A stretch of 43,147 nt of DNA. It comes from Desulfobacteraceae bacterium (GTDB taxonomy: Bacteria; Desulfobacterota; Desulfobacteria; Desulfobacterales; Desulfobacteraceae). The notes beneath the pieces were generated by a model. That model was not told the origin of the DNA, did no database searches, and worked only from the letters and a program-made list of their open reading frames with translations. Numbering within the stretch: the first letter of the stretch is position 1; the number at the start of each line of letters is the position of its first letter. Positions 31,402-41,318 of this stretch are shown here, in pieces. Location: NCBI GenBank assembly GCA_024225635.1, contig JAAEMK010000688.1, positions 1-43,147 of the forward strand, given 5' to 3'. The position numbers and the translations under genes are program-made.

Positions 31402-33045
31402 ATGATCACACAGACACACCCTCCCCAGGGATGGTGGGCCCCGGGAGAAGAGCCGCCCGCCCAAGGCGCCGACGAAATAAGAAAGGCTCTCATGCGGATT
31501 TCAAAACCTGTCTACCTTGTTGAAACGGAGGGCCGGACAGCAGTGGCCAATACCGGCTCCGCCTTTCTTGGCCCCCATGAACAACAGGGTTCCCCCCTCT
31601 ATCCCATCACGGCCTATGCCCCGGCGCTTCCCCTGGAAAACCTGGGCGACAAAGATTTCAAGGCTAGGCACCGGCTGAAATATCCCTATATCGCCGGCGC
31701 CATGGCCAACGGCATCACCTCGGTGGAGATGGTGGCAGCCATGGCAGAAAACGGAATGACCGGTTTTTTCGGTGCCGGCGGCCTCAGTGTCCCACGTGTG
31801 GAAGCGGCCATGGTGGCGTTGAAGGAGCGCCTGGGCGACCTGCCCTTTGGCTCCAACCTGATCCACTCCCCCGGGGACCCGGAACTTGAAATGGCCGTTG
31901 TCAACCTCTACCTCAAGCACGGCATCAGGCGCATCTCCGCCGCAGCCTTCATGCGCATGACCCTGGCCCTGGTATACTACCGGGTCAAGGGCGTTCACCG
32001 GGACTGCGCGGGCAACATCACGGCGCCCAACCAGGTGATCGCAAAGGTGTCACGGATCGAGGTGGCCAGGCATTTTTTCTCCCCGCCGCCGGAAAAGCTT
32101 GTGGCGGAGCTCCTGGAAAAGGGGCTCATCACGGGGGAGGAGGCAAAACTGTCCCAATACATCCCCATGGCCCAGGATCTCACGGCGGAAGCCGACTCCG
32201 GCGGACACACGGACAACCGGCCCGCCCTGGCCCTGCTGCCCACCATGATCGCCCTGAGGGACGAGTTCAACGAAAAATTTCGCTACCAGGTTCCCCTTTG
32301 CGTCGGACTTGCCGGTGGAATCGCAACCCCCCAGGCAGCCGCCGCCGCCTTTCAGATGGGGGCCGCCTATGTGCTCACCGGATCGGTCAACCAGTCCTGC
32401 CTGGAATCCGCCACCTCCGAGGAGGTCAGGACGCTTCTCGCCCAGGCGGAGCAGGCCGATGTGGCCATGGCGCCGGCTGCCGACATGTTCGAGCTGGGCG
32501 CCAGGGTCCAGGTGCTCAAACGGGGAACCATGTTCCCGGTCCGGGCGGAGAAGCTCTACAAGCTCTACAAGGACTATGATTCCTTTGAGGCGATCCCCAA
32601 ACGCCAGCAGGAGGAGATTGAAAAGAAATTTCTCCTCACCAGCTTTGAGGAGAACTGGCGGCAGACCCGGGCCTTTTTCCTGGAACGGAACATCAAGGAG
32701 GTGGAGCGGGCCGAAAAAGACCCCCGGTACAAGATGTCCCTGGTGTTCCGGTCCTATCTGGGACTCTCCTCCCGCTGGGCCACCATTGGGGAGGCGAAAC
32801 GGCGAATGGACTACCAGATATGGTGCGGCCCGGGCATGGGCGCCTTTAACCAGTGGACAAAAGGAACTTTCCTTGAACAGCCTGAAAATCGCAGAGTCGT
32901 CGATGTCGCACTGAACCTCCTGGCCGGGGCCGCCATCACTACCCGGGCCGGTTGGCTCAGAAGCCAGGGCGCCACCCTCGATTCCAGGGCCGAAGGATTC
33001 AGCCCAATGACGCAAGAGCGCCTGCTGGAGCTGATTTCTATGTAA
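31402..33045 (+). CDS. pfaD: PfaD-like enoyl reductase of PUFA synthase (2-nitropropane dioxygenase fold)
   Basis: The 547-residue product matches PfaD, the trans-acting FMN enoyl reductase of polyunsaturated fatty acid synthases. Family text includes YPYIAGAMANGITSVEMVAAMAENGMTGFFGAGGLS, LPFGSNLIHSPGDPELEMAVVNLYLKHGIRRISAAAFM, VPLCVGLAGGIATPQAAAAAFQMGAAYVLTGSVNQSC, DVAMAPAADMFELGARVQVLKRGTMFP and DYQIWCGPGMGAFNQWTKGTFLE. ATG 31402 (MITQTHPP) is chosen over an upstream in-frame codon at 31357; AAAGAG lies about 9 nt upstream. It precedes the megasynthase on the same strand, with a strong AT-rich hairpin between the two. In classical pfa clusters pfaD comes last; here it is first. Confidence 0.95.
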   Translation: MITQTHPPQGWWAPGEEPPAQGADEIRKALMRISKPVYLVETEGRTAVANTGSAFLGPHEQQGSPLYPITAYAPALPLENLGDKDFKARHRLKYPYIAGAMANGITSVEMVAAMAENGMTGFFGAGGLSVPRVEAAMVALKERLGDLPFGSNLIHSPGDPELEMAVVNLYLKHGIRRISAAAFMRMTLALVYYRVKGVHRDCAGNITAPNQVIAKVSRIEVARHFFSPPPEKLVAELLEKGLITGEEAKLSQYIPMAQDLTAEADSGGHTDNRPALALLPTMIALRDEFNEKFRYQVPLCVGLAGGIATPQAAAAAFQMGAAYVLTGSVNQSCLESATSEEVRTLLAQAEQADVAMAPAADMFELGARVQVLKRGTMFPVRAEKLYKLYKDYDSFEAIPKRQQEEIEKKFLLTSFEENWRQTRAFFLERNIKEVERAEKDPRYKMSLVFRSYLGLSSRWATIGEAKRRMDYQIWCGPGMGAFNQWTKGTFLEQPENRRVVDVALNLLAGAAITTRAGWLRSQGATLDSRAEGFSPMTQERLLELISM

Positions 33046-33076
33046 AACTTTTGTCAAATCCATCCCCCCGCCTGTA

Positions 33077-33116
33077 AAAAAAAATATCCATATAGTATCG
33101 TATGGATATTTTTTTT
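33077..33116 (+). terminator. Strong A/T-rich hairpin between pfaD and the megasynthase
   Basis: A-tract plus TATCCATA (33077-33092) pairs with TATGGATA plus eight T (33101-33116) around an 8-nt loop, a perfect 16-bp stem that looks like a bidirectional intrinsic terminator. It lies 31 nt past the pfaD stop. The upstream candidate ATG of the next gene (33102) is inside its 3' arm. Confidence 0.65.
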
Positions 33117-33146
33117 ACACACACACTCATATCACTGGGGGAAATA

Positions 33147-36100
33147 TTGCGAAATCAGAACGCTGTGGCAATTATTGGAATGGGCTGCATCTTTCCAAAC
33201 GCCAACGGACTCAAACAGTACTGGCGACTGCTGCTTAACGGAGAGGACGCCATCACGGAAGTCCCAAAAGGAAGCCACTGGTCCCGGGAGGACTATTTTG
33301 ACAAAGATCCGTCCGCACCGGACCACACCTACTGCTCAAGGGGCGGCTTCCTCCCTGCGGTCTCATTTGATCCGGCACGGTTCGGCCTTCCCCCAAACAA
33401 CCTGGACGTCACAGACACCTCCCAGCTGCTGGGACTGATAGTAGCCGAGATGGCCCTGGAAGATGCGGGCTACGGGTCCAAAGACTCCTTTGACCGCTAC
33501 AGGACCAATGTCATCCTGGGGGTCACCGGCACCCAGGAGCTGGTGATTCCACTGGGGGCAAGGCTTGGCCATCCCGTGTGGAAACAGGCGCTGAAAGATT
33601 CCGGCATCCCCGAAGACAAGGCCGCAGAGGTCATCCGGAGAATCTCAGGCTCCTATTCGGAATGGCAGGAGAACTCATTTCCGGGCCTGCTGGGCAACGT
33701 GGTCGCGGGAAGAATCGCCAACCGCCTGGACCTCGGAGGAACCAACTCGGTTGTGGATGCGGCCTGCGCAAGCTCCCTGAGCGCCGTCAACACTGCGGTG
33801 ATGGAACTTATCGAAGGCCGGTGCGACATCTCCATCTCAGGCGGGGTGGACACCCTCAACGATATTTTCATGAACATGTGCTTTGCAAAGACCGGGGTCC
33901 TCTCCCACTCCGGTGACGCAAAACCCTTTTCAAAGGATGCCGACGGCACCGTTCTCGGGGAAGGCATCGGCATGCTGGTGATGAAACGCCTGGAAGACGC
34001 GGAGCGGGACAAGGACAGGATCTATGCCGTGATCAAAGGGATCGGCACCTCCAGCGACGGCAAGACCGGCGGCATTTACGCCCCGGACGCCAAGGGCCAG
34101 CTCCGGGCGCTCAAGGCCGCCTACGACCTTGCCGGTGTGGACCCGGCCAGCATCGAGCTCATCGAAGCCCACGGCACCGGCACAAGGGTGGGAGACAAAA
34201 TCGAGTTCTCGGCCCTGAAAGAGCTTGCCAAAGAATACAGCAAAAACACCCCATGCGCCATCGGATCGGTCAAATCCATGATCGGCCACTCAAAGGCAGC
34301 GGCCGGGGCCGCAGGACTCATCAAATCGGTCCTGAGCCTCTACCACAAGGTGCTGCCGCCGACCCTCAAGGCGGAGGAGCCCGATCCCGAACTTGACATC
34401 AATGCCACCTCCTTTTACCTCAACGACCGGTCCAAGCCCTGGATTCCCCAGGCAGAAACACCCAGACGGTCCGGCATCAGCGCCTTTGGCTTTGGCGGCA
34501 GCAATTTCCATGCAGTGATCGAGGAGTATGACCGGAACAAACCCCATGTTTCATGGGACGGCACGGTCCAGATCGCGGCCTTTTCAGCCCCCTCCAAAGA
34601 AGCGCTTACCCCAAAACTCAACGAGTTCATGGAAGCGCTTGCCAAAGCAAAAGAATGGGATTCAAGGGAGCTGTCCCAGGAGGTCGGATGGCTTACGGCC
34701 CAAACAAGAAAGAGCTTCTCCAGCAAGGAGGAGGCAAGGCTTTTAATCCTCATCAAAGAGGGCGACGATCCCGCCGAGGTGGTACAAAAGGCTGTTTCCC
34801 TTCTCCAATCCGAAGAGGAGTCCTCCTGGTCAAAACAGAACATCTATCTGGGTTCAGGCAAACAAAAGGGAAAACTCGCTTTTCTCTTTCCCGGCCAGGG
34901 CAGCCAGTACACGGGAATGGGAAAAGATCTTGCCGCCATCTTTCCCGAGGCCATGGATGCCATCGTGGATTCAGGAGAGCACTTTGCCAGGGAGTGGGAA
35001 GATAAAAAACAGCCCCTGCACCACTACATTTTCCCCCCGCCGGCCCATCGCCAGGACAAGAAAACAAGCGAAGAGATGCTCAGGAGTACCGATGTGGCCC
35101 AACCGGCCCTGGGCAGTATAAGCATTGCCATGGCAGCCGTTCTCAAAAGATTCAACATCCGGCCTGATGCGGCCTGCGGCCACAGTTTCGGCGAACTTCC
35201 AGCCCTCTGGTGCGCCGACCGGCTGGACCGGGAGGCCCTGTTCTCCCTTGCCTGTGCCAGGGGACGCTACATGGCCGAATCCTCGGGAGCATCCGGGGAA
35301 AAAGGGAGCATGCTTGCGGTTAAAGCCCCCCTTGTTGATATAGAAGCGTTCATCAAGGAGGAAAAACTCGACCTTGTGCTGGCCAACCGGAACAGCCACG
35401 ACCAGGGCGTGCTCTCAGGAAAAACCGACCAGATAAAAAAGGCGCTGAAGCTGTGCCGGAAAAGAAAGATGAGAGCAGTGCAGCTTCCCGTGGCAGCCGC
35501 CTTCCACAGCGCCCTTGTGGAAACCGCGGCCCAGCCGTTTAAGGAGCGCCTCCTGGGATTCGCCATCAATGCCGTCAAGGTTCCGGTCTATTCCAACACC
35601 ACGGGCGCCCCCTATCCCGGGGATGAGAACAAGGCAAAGGAGATCCTCGGCAACCAGCTCCTGAACTCGGTCAAGTTTGTGGACAACATCGAAGCCATGG
35701 TTGAGAGCGACATCACCACCTTCCTGGAAGTGGGGCCCAAGAACGTACTCACGGGCCTGACACGATCCATACTCAAGGGAAAGGATTTCACAGCCATGGC
35801 TGTGGACGGTTCCGGGGGAAGGAAGTCCGGCATCGAGGACCTGGCCAAGGTACTGTGCGAGCTATCTGCCCAGGGTTTTCCCGTGGACCTCACCCAATGG
35901 GAGGAGGAGATCGAAAAACCGAAGAAAAAGATGATGCGGATTCCCTTGACCGGAGCCAACATCAAACCCAAGCCGGGCTGTGACCTGCCGCCGTCCAAAC
36001 CCATGGATGAAAAACCTAAGGAAGAAGCGAGCGCCCCTCCAACACAACCTGCTCCCACCCCCCAGGCTGGAAGCAAAGGAGCCGAAATGACGATACCGGA

Positions 36101-39100
36101 ATCTCATGTTCAGGAACCAGTCCACCAGGTTCCCCCCAGGCAAACGGAGCAGATACCTCCCCAGGCAACTGAGCAGATGCGCCCCCCAAAAGCCCAGCAG
36201 GTGCAACCCGGAGCAGTGGAGCTGATCCAAAGGGGACTCCAATCCATGGAAGCCCTCCAGGCCCAGACGGCCAGGACCCATGAAAAATTCCTCGAGACCC
36301 AGGCCCTTGCAAGCAAAACCCTCCAGGGCATGATGGAGCAGACCCGGATCTTTGCCCAGACAGTGGTGAACAACAATGGGGCCCCGGTCTACAATACACC
36401 GGTGACCACCAGCACCATTCCTGAACCGGCTATCAGGCCGGCTTCCCCCAGGCCTGAATCTCTGCCGGAAGCCCCGGCCCCGGCCCCCGAACCACAGGCA
36501 GCAGCCCCTGCCCCCAGGCCCGAGCCCGTCGCTCCCCAGGTTGTTCAGCAAACGCCCGCCGTACAAACTGAGGCTCCGGCCAAGCCCCTGAACGGCACCA
36601 AACCAAAGGAAACCTTGACCAAAAGCCTGCTCATGGATACGGTGAGCCGCCTCACGGGATTTCCCCAGGAGATGCTCGAGCTTGACATGGAGATCGAGTC
36701 CGACCTTGGCATCGACTCCATCAAACGGGTGGAAATCGTAAGCGAACTTGAGAAACAGCTTCCCGAGACCGCGACATTGACACCGGAAAACATGGGGTCC
36801 CTCAAAACCCTCAGGGATATTGTGGAGGCCATTGACCGGGAATCCGGATCACCCGCGCCCGTAACAACAACGGCTACGGCTGCCGCTCCTGACGCGGACC
36901 GGACACGCAACCTGCTTATGGATACGGTGAGCCGCCTCACGGGATTTCCCCAGGAGATGCTCGAACTCGACATGGAGATCGAATCCGACCTTGGCATTGA
37001 TTCCATCAAACGGGTGGAGATCGTAAGCGAACTTGAGAAACAGCTACCCGAGACCGCTACATTGACACCGGAAAACATGGGGTCCCTCAAGACCCTAAGG
37101 GATATCGTGGAGGCCATCGACCAGGAATGCGGCTCCCAAGCGCCTGCAACAGCAACAGCAACGGCTCCGGCACCTGCAGGAAACCGGACACGGGAACTCC
37201 TTATAGAAACAGTAAGCCGTCTCACGGGATTTCCCCAGGAGATGCTCGAACTCGACATGGAAATCGAGTCCGACCTTGGCATTGATTCCATCAAACGGGT
37301 GGAGATCGTGAGCGAACTTGAAAAAGAGCTCCCCGATACAGCTGCGTTGACACCGGATAACATGGGCACCCTCAAAACCCTGGGGGATATCCTGAATGCC
37401 ATTGGCGCCGTGGAAAGCCAGGCAACGGCGACCGGGACGGAGGCACCCGCCCCCGCCACGGCTCCCCGGTCCGTGATGCCGGTTCTTGTGCAAACCATCA
37501 GCGAGCTCACGGGATTTCCCGAGGAGATGCTTGAACCCGGCATGGATCTTGAGTCGGATCTTGGCATCGACTCCATCAAGCGGGTGGAAATCCTCTCACG
37601 CCTCGAGCAGGAACTGCCCGGGTCCGAGGCGTTCTCATCGGACGGAATCGCCCAGCTCAAGACCCTGGCCGACATTGCCGCCCACATTGACGGCACGACC
37701 CAGGCCCCGGCCGGGGACACGGCTGTTGAACCAGCACCCGTCACACCAGGGGATGACCAGCCCAAAGAACCGGTTTCATCCGGCCTGGTGCGCCAGGTAA
37801 TCAAGATAAAGTCCTTGCCCATGGACCAGGTACGGTTCCACAACGGGGCCAAAATCACGGTTTCCCCCTCCAAAACCGTCTACATCACCCAGGAAGACAC
37901 AGGTTTTGCCGAGGCCCTGAAAGAAGGATTCACAAGGGCGGGAATCAAGGCTAAAACCCTTGCCATGGAAAAGGCGTTAACTGAAGATTTAAGCGACATG
38001 GCAGGCCTTGTGATCGTGTACGATGCCACGGCGAAAAACGGCGATTTCTTGAAATCAGCCTTTCTCCTGGCGAAAAAGAGCGCTCCGGCCCTCATGGATT
38101 CGGCAGGGGAACAGGCGGCCTTTTTCACCACCGTCTCCTTCCTCGGGGGAAGCTTCGGATTTGACGGCCAACCCATTACCGATCCCCTCCAGGGAGGGCT
38201 TGCAGGCCTTACAAAGACAGCCGCTTTAGAATGGGAAAATGTGCTTTGCCGAAGCCTTGACCTTGGGGTAACCCAAGAGAGAACCGACGCCCGCATGGAC
38301 GCCATTGCCAACCTGACCATGATCCACGGTTCCGTGGAGATGGGAATCACGGACGACCTGTGCAACATCCCGGAGCTTGTGGCAGAGGAGGTCCGGCCCG
38401 ACACAACAGATATGGGCAAGGACGACGTGTTCGTTATCACAGGCGGCGCCAGGGGCGTCACGGCCGAATGCGCCCTTGCCCTGGCAGAGCGCCATTCTCC
38501 TGCCATCGTACTCATGGGACGCTCCCCGGAACCCTGGAACGAACCTGACTGGCTGACCGGCCTGACCAACGAGGCCGATATCAAGAGAAACGTAATGGAA
38601 CATGAGTTCACAGGCAAACTCCCCTCCCCTGCCTATATTGAGGCCCGGTACAAGGCCATTGTCTCCAACCGGGAGATCGCAAGGAACCTGGAACGAATCG
38701 GTAACGCCGGGTCTGACGTCCGGTATGTTTCCGTTGATGTATTGGATGAAAAGGGAGTGACGGCACTCCTTGACACGGTCAGAAAGGAGCACGGCAAGAT
38801 CACCGGCCTCATCCACGGGGCGGGCGTGCTCGAGGACAAGTTTATCACGGACAAAAGTGAAACGCAGTTTTCCAGGGTGTTCGACACCAAGGTCAGGGGA
38901 CTTGAAAACCTCTTGAAGGCAACCGAAGGCGATTCCCTGAAACATCTGGTCCTCTTCTCATCCATTGCGGCAAGAACGGGTAACAGGGGCCAGGTGGACT
39001 ATGCCATGGCCAACGAGGTGCTCAACAAAACCGCCCAGGCCCAGGCCCGCACCCGTAAAGGTTGCAGGGTCGTCGCCGTCAACTGGGGGCCTTGGGAGGG

Positions 39101-41318
39101 AGGCATGGTCACCCCGCTGCTGAAAAATAAGTTCCAAAAACTTGGTATCGATCTCGTTCCCCTCAAGGGAGGCGCCCAAAGCCTTGTTGACGAAATGGAA
39201 ACCAGGGCACCGGTGGAGGTTGTCATCGGCGGTCACCTGCCGGCAGCTCCCGGCCCAAAGCCAAAAAAGCGAAAAACCCTCTCCCAGGCGTATAAGACCC
39301 AGGTTGGAACAGAAGCCTGCCCGGTGCTTGACGATCACAGAATCGCAGGCCAGCCGGTGGTTCCCTTTGCCCTGATGATGGAGTGGTTCGCCCACGGGGC
39401 CGAACACACCAATCCGGGCCTATGTTTCGCCGGCATCGACGACATGCGGGTGCTCAAGGGAATCAAACCGGGAACGGCAACCATGGATGTGACGGTCAAC
39501 ACCGGAAAATGCGCTCCGGACAAGGATTTCTTCAAGGTTGAGACCGAGTTGTCCTCGGAGAGCGGCCTCCACGCAAAGGGCGTTACCCTGCTGGCGGAAG
39601 CGGGAGCCCTTCCGGCCCCGCCGGTGCAAAGCCGTTCCGGCAACATGGATCTCGAACCCTCCAGCCTGAGCGTTGACGGGGCCTATGAGGGGATTCTCTT
39701 CCACGGCAATCGCCTGAAGGGCATCAAGGCCATTGTCGGCACCTGTGAAACAGGCATTCAAGTGGTGGCCAAAAGGGCGGGCGCACCCGGCACCTGGATG
39801 AAAAATCCCCATGGAAAAAACTGGACCATGGATCCCCTGCTTGTGGATTCCGCATTCCAGGCCGCCATCCTATGGAGCTGTGAACATACCGGAAACGCCT
39901 GCCTGCCTGCCTACGTGGCAAACCTCCGGGTCTATGCCTCCATGGCGGAGTCGGACACGGATGTCACCATCATCCTCACCGTGAACGAGCGGAATGACCG
40001 GGGCATCAAAGGGTATTTCACCTTCCTCGACGCAAACAACAAGGTGATCGCAAGCATCACAGGATTTGAGGCGGTGACCGATCCTTCCCTGCTCAAAAGC
40101 TTCAAGCCCCAGGGTACAACTGCCGGACAGGAGCGTTTCTCCAGGGAACAGATCCTTGCCTTTGCCGAAGGCAAGCCCTCCAAAGCCTTTGGCGAACCCT
40201 ACAGGATATTTGACAATGAGCGCGAAATCGCAAGGCTCCCAAGGCCCCCCTACTTTTTCATGGACAGGGTGGTGACAACCGAGCCTGCCCAGTGGGAGAT
40301 GAAACCGGGGGGATGGATAGAGGCCGAGTTTGACCAGCCCACGGACGGATGGTACTTCAAGGCCGCCAGAAGCGAGGTCCTTCCCTTCAGCATTCTCCTG
40401 GAGATCGCCCTCCAGCCCTGCGGATGGCTTGCGGCCTATGCCGGGTCCGCGCTCAAGAGCGACAAACGCCTCTACTTCAGGAACCTTGGCGGAGAAGCAA
40501 CCCTGGTGAAACCCATTTGCAGGGACATGGGCACCCTCACCATGCGCTCCAGGATGACCTCCGTGTCCGAGGCAGGTGGCCTCATCATCCAGGATTTTGA
40601 CATGGAGGTGCTGAAGGACAGTGAAATCCTCTACAAGGGACACACCAACTTCGGCTTCTTTACAAAGGAGACCCTGGCAAACCAGACCGGCATCAAGGCA
40701 AGCCCCCTTGCCTACACCCCGTCTGAATCGGAGATGGAAAGCGCAATTTCAGTAAATTTTACCGACGATGCCCCCCTCACCCCGGAGGATGACAACACGT
40801 CAACGCCAACGGGCATGCCTTCAAAGGCCCTGAGGATGATAGACAGGATCGACCATCTCACCATGGACGGCGGCGTATACGGTAACGGGTATGTCAAGGC
40901 CGGTAAAGAGGTGGACCCGGACGAATGGTTTTTCAAAGCCCATTTTTACCAGGATCCGGTCTGCCCCGGCTCCCTCGGCGTTGAATCCTTTATCCAGCTT
41001 GTCACGGCCTATGCAAAAGAGCGACTGGACTTTTCACCCGACACCCATGAGATGATCATGGCGGGGCATGACCACAAATGGACCTACCGGGGCCAGATAA
41101 CCCCGAGAAACAAGCGCATCGAGGTCCAGGCCCACATCAAGTCCGTCACCGAAGGCAAACATCCAAGGATCACTGCGGACGGCATCCTCCAGGTGGACGG
41201 CCTTATCATCTACCAGATGGAAGACTTCACCCTGGAGCTGTGCAAAAAAAAGTGTGACAGGAAGAACGCAAAGGATAATCTCCTGACCTATGATGGGAAC
41301 ACTGGGGACAGATTTTAA
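33147..41318 (+). CDS. PUFA-synthase-like megasynthase: KS-AT-ACP-ACP-ACP-ACP-KR-DH-FabA-type DH
   Basis: The 2723-residue product has these parts (numbered from 33147). KS about 7-460: Cys207 in DAACASSL, His342 in HGTGT, His381 in GHSKAA. AT about 575-885: Ser680 in GHSFGE, AFHSA histidine. A Pro/Ala/Gln linker about 930-1150. Four ACPs with Ser1191, 1286, 1381 and 1476 in DSIKRV, exactly 95 residues apart. KR about 1550-2020: TGGARGVTAE and Tyr1952. A PKS-type DH about 2050-2320: His2064 (HxxxGxxxxP) and Asp2234 (DxxxQ). A FabA-like double hotdog: 2350-2510 lacks the catalytic His, 2555-2705 keeps His2599 (WFFKAHFYQDPVCPG). This merges PfaA with a PfaC-type DH; chain-length-factor KS, PfaB acyltransferase and a phosphopantetheinyl transferase are absent. 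TTG 33147 has GGGGGA 5 nt upstream; ATG 33102 lies in a hairpin. The last codons are made from a GGGGACAG repeat. Confidence 0.93.
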   Translation: MRNQNAVAIIGMGCIFPNANGLKQYWRLLLNGEDAITEVPKGSHWSREDYFDKDPSAPDHTYCSRGGFLPAVSFDPARFGLPPNNLDVTDTSQLLGLIVAEMALEDAGYGSKDSFDRYRTNVILGVTGTQELVIPLGARLGHPVWKQALKDSGIPEDKAAEVIRRISGSYSEWQENSFPGLLGNVVAGRIANRLDLGGTNSVVDAACASSLSAVNTAVMELIEGRCDISISGGVDTLNDIFMNMCFAKTGVLSHSGDAKPFSKDADGTVLGEGIGMLVMKRLEDAERDKDRIYAVIKGIGTSSDGKTGGIYAPDAKGQLRALKAAYDLAGVDPASIELIEAHGTGTRVGDKIEFSALKELAKEYSKNTPCAIGSVKSMIGHSKAAAGAAGLIKSVLSLYHKVLPPTLKAEEPDPELDINATSFYLNDRSKPWIPQAETPRRSGISAFGFGGSNFHAVIEEYDRNKPHVSWDGTVQIAAFSAPSKEALTPKLNEFMEALAKAKEWDSRELSQEVGWLTAQTRKSFSSKEEARLLILIKEGDDPAEVVQKAVSLLQSEEESSWSKQNIYLGSGKQKGKLAFLFPGQGSQYTGMGKDLAAIFPEAMDAIVDSGEHFAREWEDKKQPLHHYIFPPPAHRQDKKTSEEMLRSTDVAQPALGSISIAMAAVLKRFNIRPDAACGHSFGELPALWCADRLDREALFSLACARGRYMAESSGASGEKGSMLAVKAPLVDIEAFIKEEKLDLVLANRNSHDQGVLSGKTDQIKKALKLCRKRKMRAVQLPVAAAFHSALVETAAQPFKERLLGFAINAVKVPVYSNTTGAPYPGDENKAKEILGNQLLNSVKFVDNIEAMVESDITTFLEVGPKNVLTGLTRSILKGKDFTAMAVDGSGGRKSGIEDLAKVLCELSAQGFPVDLTQWEEEIEKPKKKMMRIPLTGANIKPKPGCDLPPSKPMDEKPKEEASAPPTQPAPTPQAGSKGAEMTIPESHVQEPVHQVPPRQTEQIPPQATEQMRPPKAQQVQPGAVELIQRGLQSMEALQAQTARTHEKFLETQALASKTLQGMMEQTRIFAQTVVNNNGAPVYNTPVTTSTIPEPAIRPASPRPESLPEAPAPAPEPQAAAPAPRPEPVAPQVVQQTPAVQTEAPAKPLNGTKPKETLTKSLLMDTVSRLTGFPQEMLELDMEIESDLGIDSIKRVEIVSELEKQLPETATLTPENMGSLKTLRDIVEAIDRESGSPAPVTTTATAAAPDADRTRNLLMDTVSRLTGFPQEMLELDMEIESDLGIDSIKRVEIVSELEKQLPETATLTPENMGSLKTLRDIVEAIDQECGSQAPATATATAPAPAGNRTRELLIETVSRLTGFPQEMLELDMEIESDLGIDSIKRVEIVSELEKELPDTAALTPDNMGTLKTLGDILNAIGAVESQATATGTEAPAPATAPRSVMPVLVQTISELTGFPEEMLEPGMDLESDLGIDSIKRVEILSRLEQELPGSEAFSSDGIAQLKTLADIAAHIDGTTQAPAGDTAVEPAPVTPGDDQPKEPVSSGLVRQVIKIKSLPMDQVRFHNGAKITVSPSKTVYITQEDTGFAEALKEGFTRAGIKAKTLAMEKALTEDLSDMAGLVIVYDATAKNGDFLKSAFLLAKKSAPALMDSAGEQAAFFTTVSFLGGSFGFDGQPITDPLQGGLAGLTKTAALEWENVLCRSLDLGVTQERTDARMDAIANLTMIHGSVEMGITDDLCNIPELVAEEVRPDTTDMGKDDVFVITGGARGVTAECALALAERHSPAIVLMGRSPEPWNEPDWLTGLTNEADIKRNVMEHEFTGKLPSPAYIEARYKAIVSNREIARNLERIGNAGSDVRYVSVDVLDEKGVTALLDTVRKEHGKITGLIHGAGVLEDKFITDKSETQFSRVFDTKVRGLENLLKATEGDSLKHLVLFSSIAARTGNRGQVDYAMANEVLNKTAQAQARTRKGCRVVAVNWGPWEGGMVTPLLKNKFQKLGIDLVPLKGGAQSLVDEMETRAPVEVVIGGHLPAAPGPKPKKRKTLSQAYKTQVGTEACPVLDDHRIAGQPVVPFALMMEWFAHGAEHTNPGLCFAGIDDMRVLKGIKPGTATMDVTVNTGKCAPDKDFFKVETELSSESGLHAKGVTLLAEAGALPAPPVQSRSGNMDLEPSSLSVDGAYEGILFHGNRLKGIKAIVGTCETGIQVVAKRAGAPGTWMKNPHGKNWTMDPLLVDSAFQAAILWSCEHTGNACLPAYVANLRVYASMAESDTDVTIILTVNERNDRGIKGYFTFLDANNKVIASITGFEAVTDPSLLKSFKPQGTTAGQERFSREQILAFAEGKPSKAFGEPYRIFDNEREIARLPRPPYFFMDRVVTTEPAQWEMKPGGWIEAEFDQPTDGWYFKAARSEVLPFSILLEIALQPCGWLAAYAGSALKSDKRLYFRNLGGEATLVKPICRDMGTLTMRSRMTSVSEAGGLIIQDFDMEVLKDSEILYKGHTNFGFFTKETLANQTGIKASPLAYTPSESEMESAISVNFTDDAPLTPEDDNTSTPTGMPSKALRMIDRIDHLTMDGGVYGNGYVKAGKEVDPDEWFFKAHFYQDPVCPGSLGVESFIQLVTAYAKERLDFSPDTHEMIMAGHDHKWTYRGQITPRNKRIEVQAHIKSVTEGKHPRITADGILQVDGLIIYQMEDFTLELCKKKCDRKNAKDNLLTYDGNTGDRF
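36625..37700 (+). repeat. Four tandem ACP coding repeats with exact 285-bp period
   Basis: The phosphopantetheine serine codons lie at 36717, 37002, 37287 and 37572, each 285 bp apart. Copies 1-3 are nearly identical in DNA over long stretches (for example CTCACGGGATTTCCCCAGGA), while copy 4 has diverged. This indicates recent duplication or gene conversion among the first three. Confidence 0.9.
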
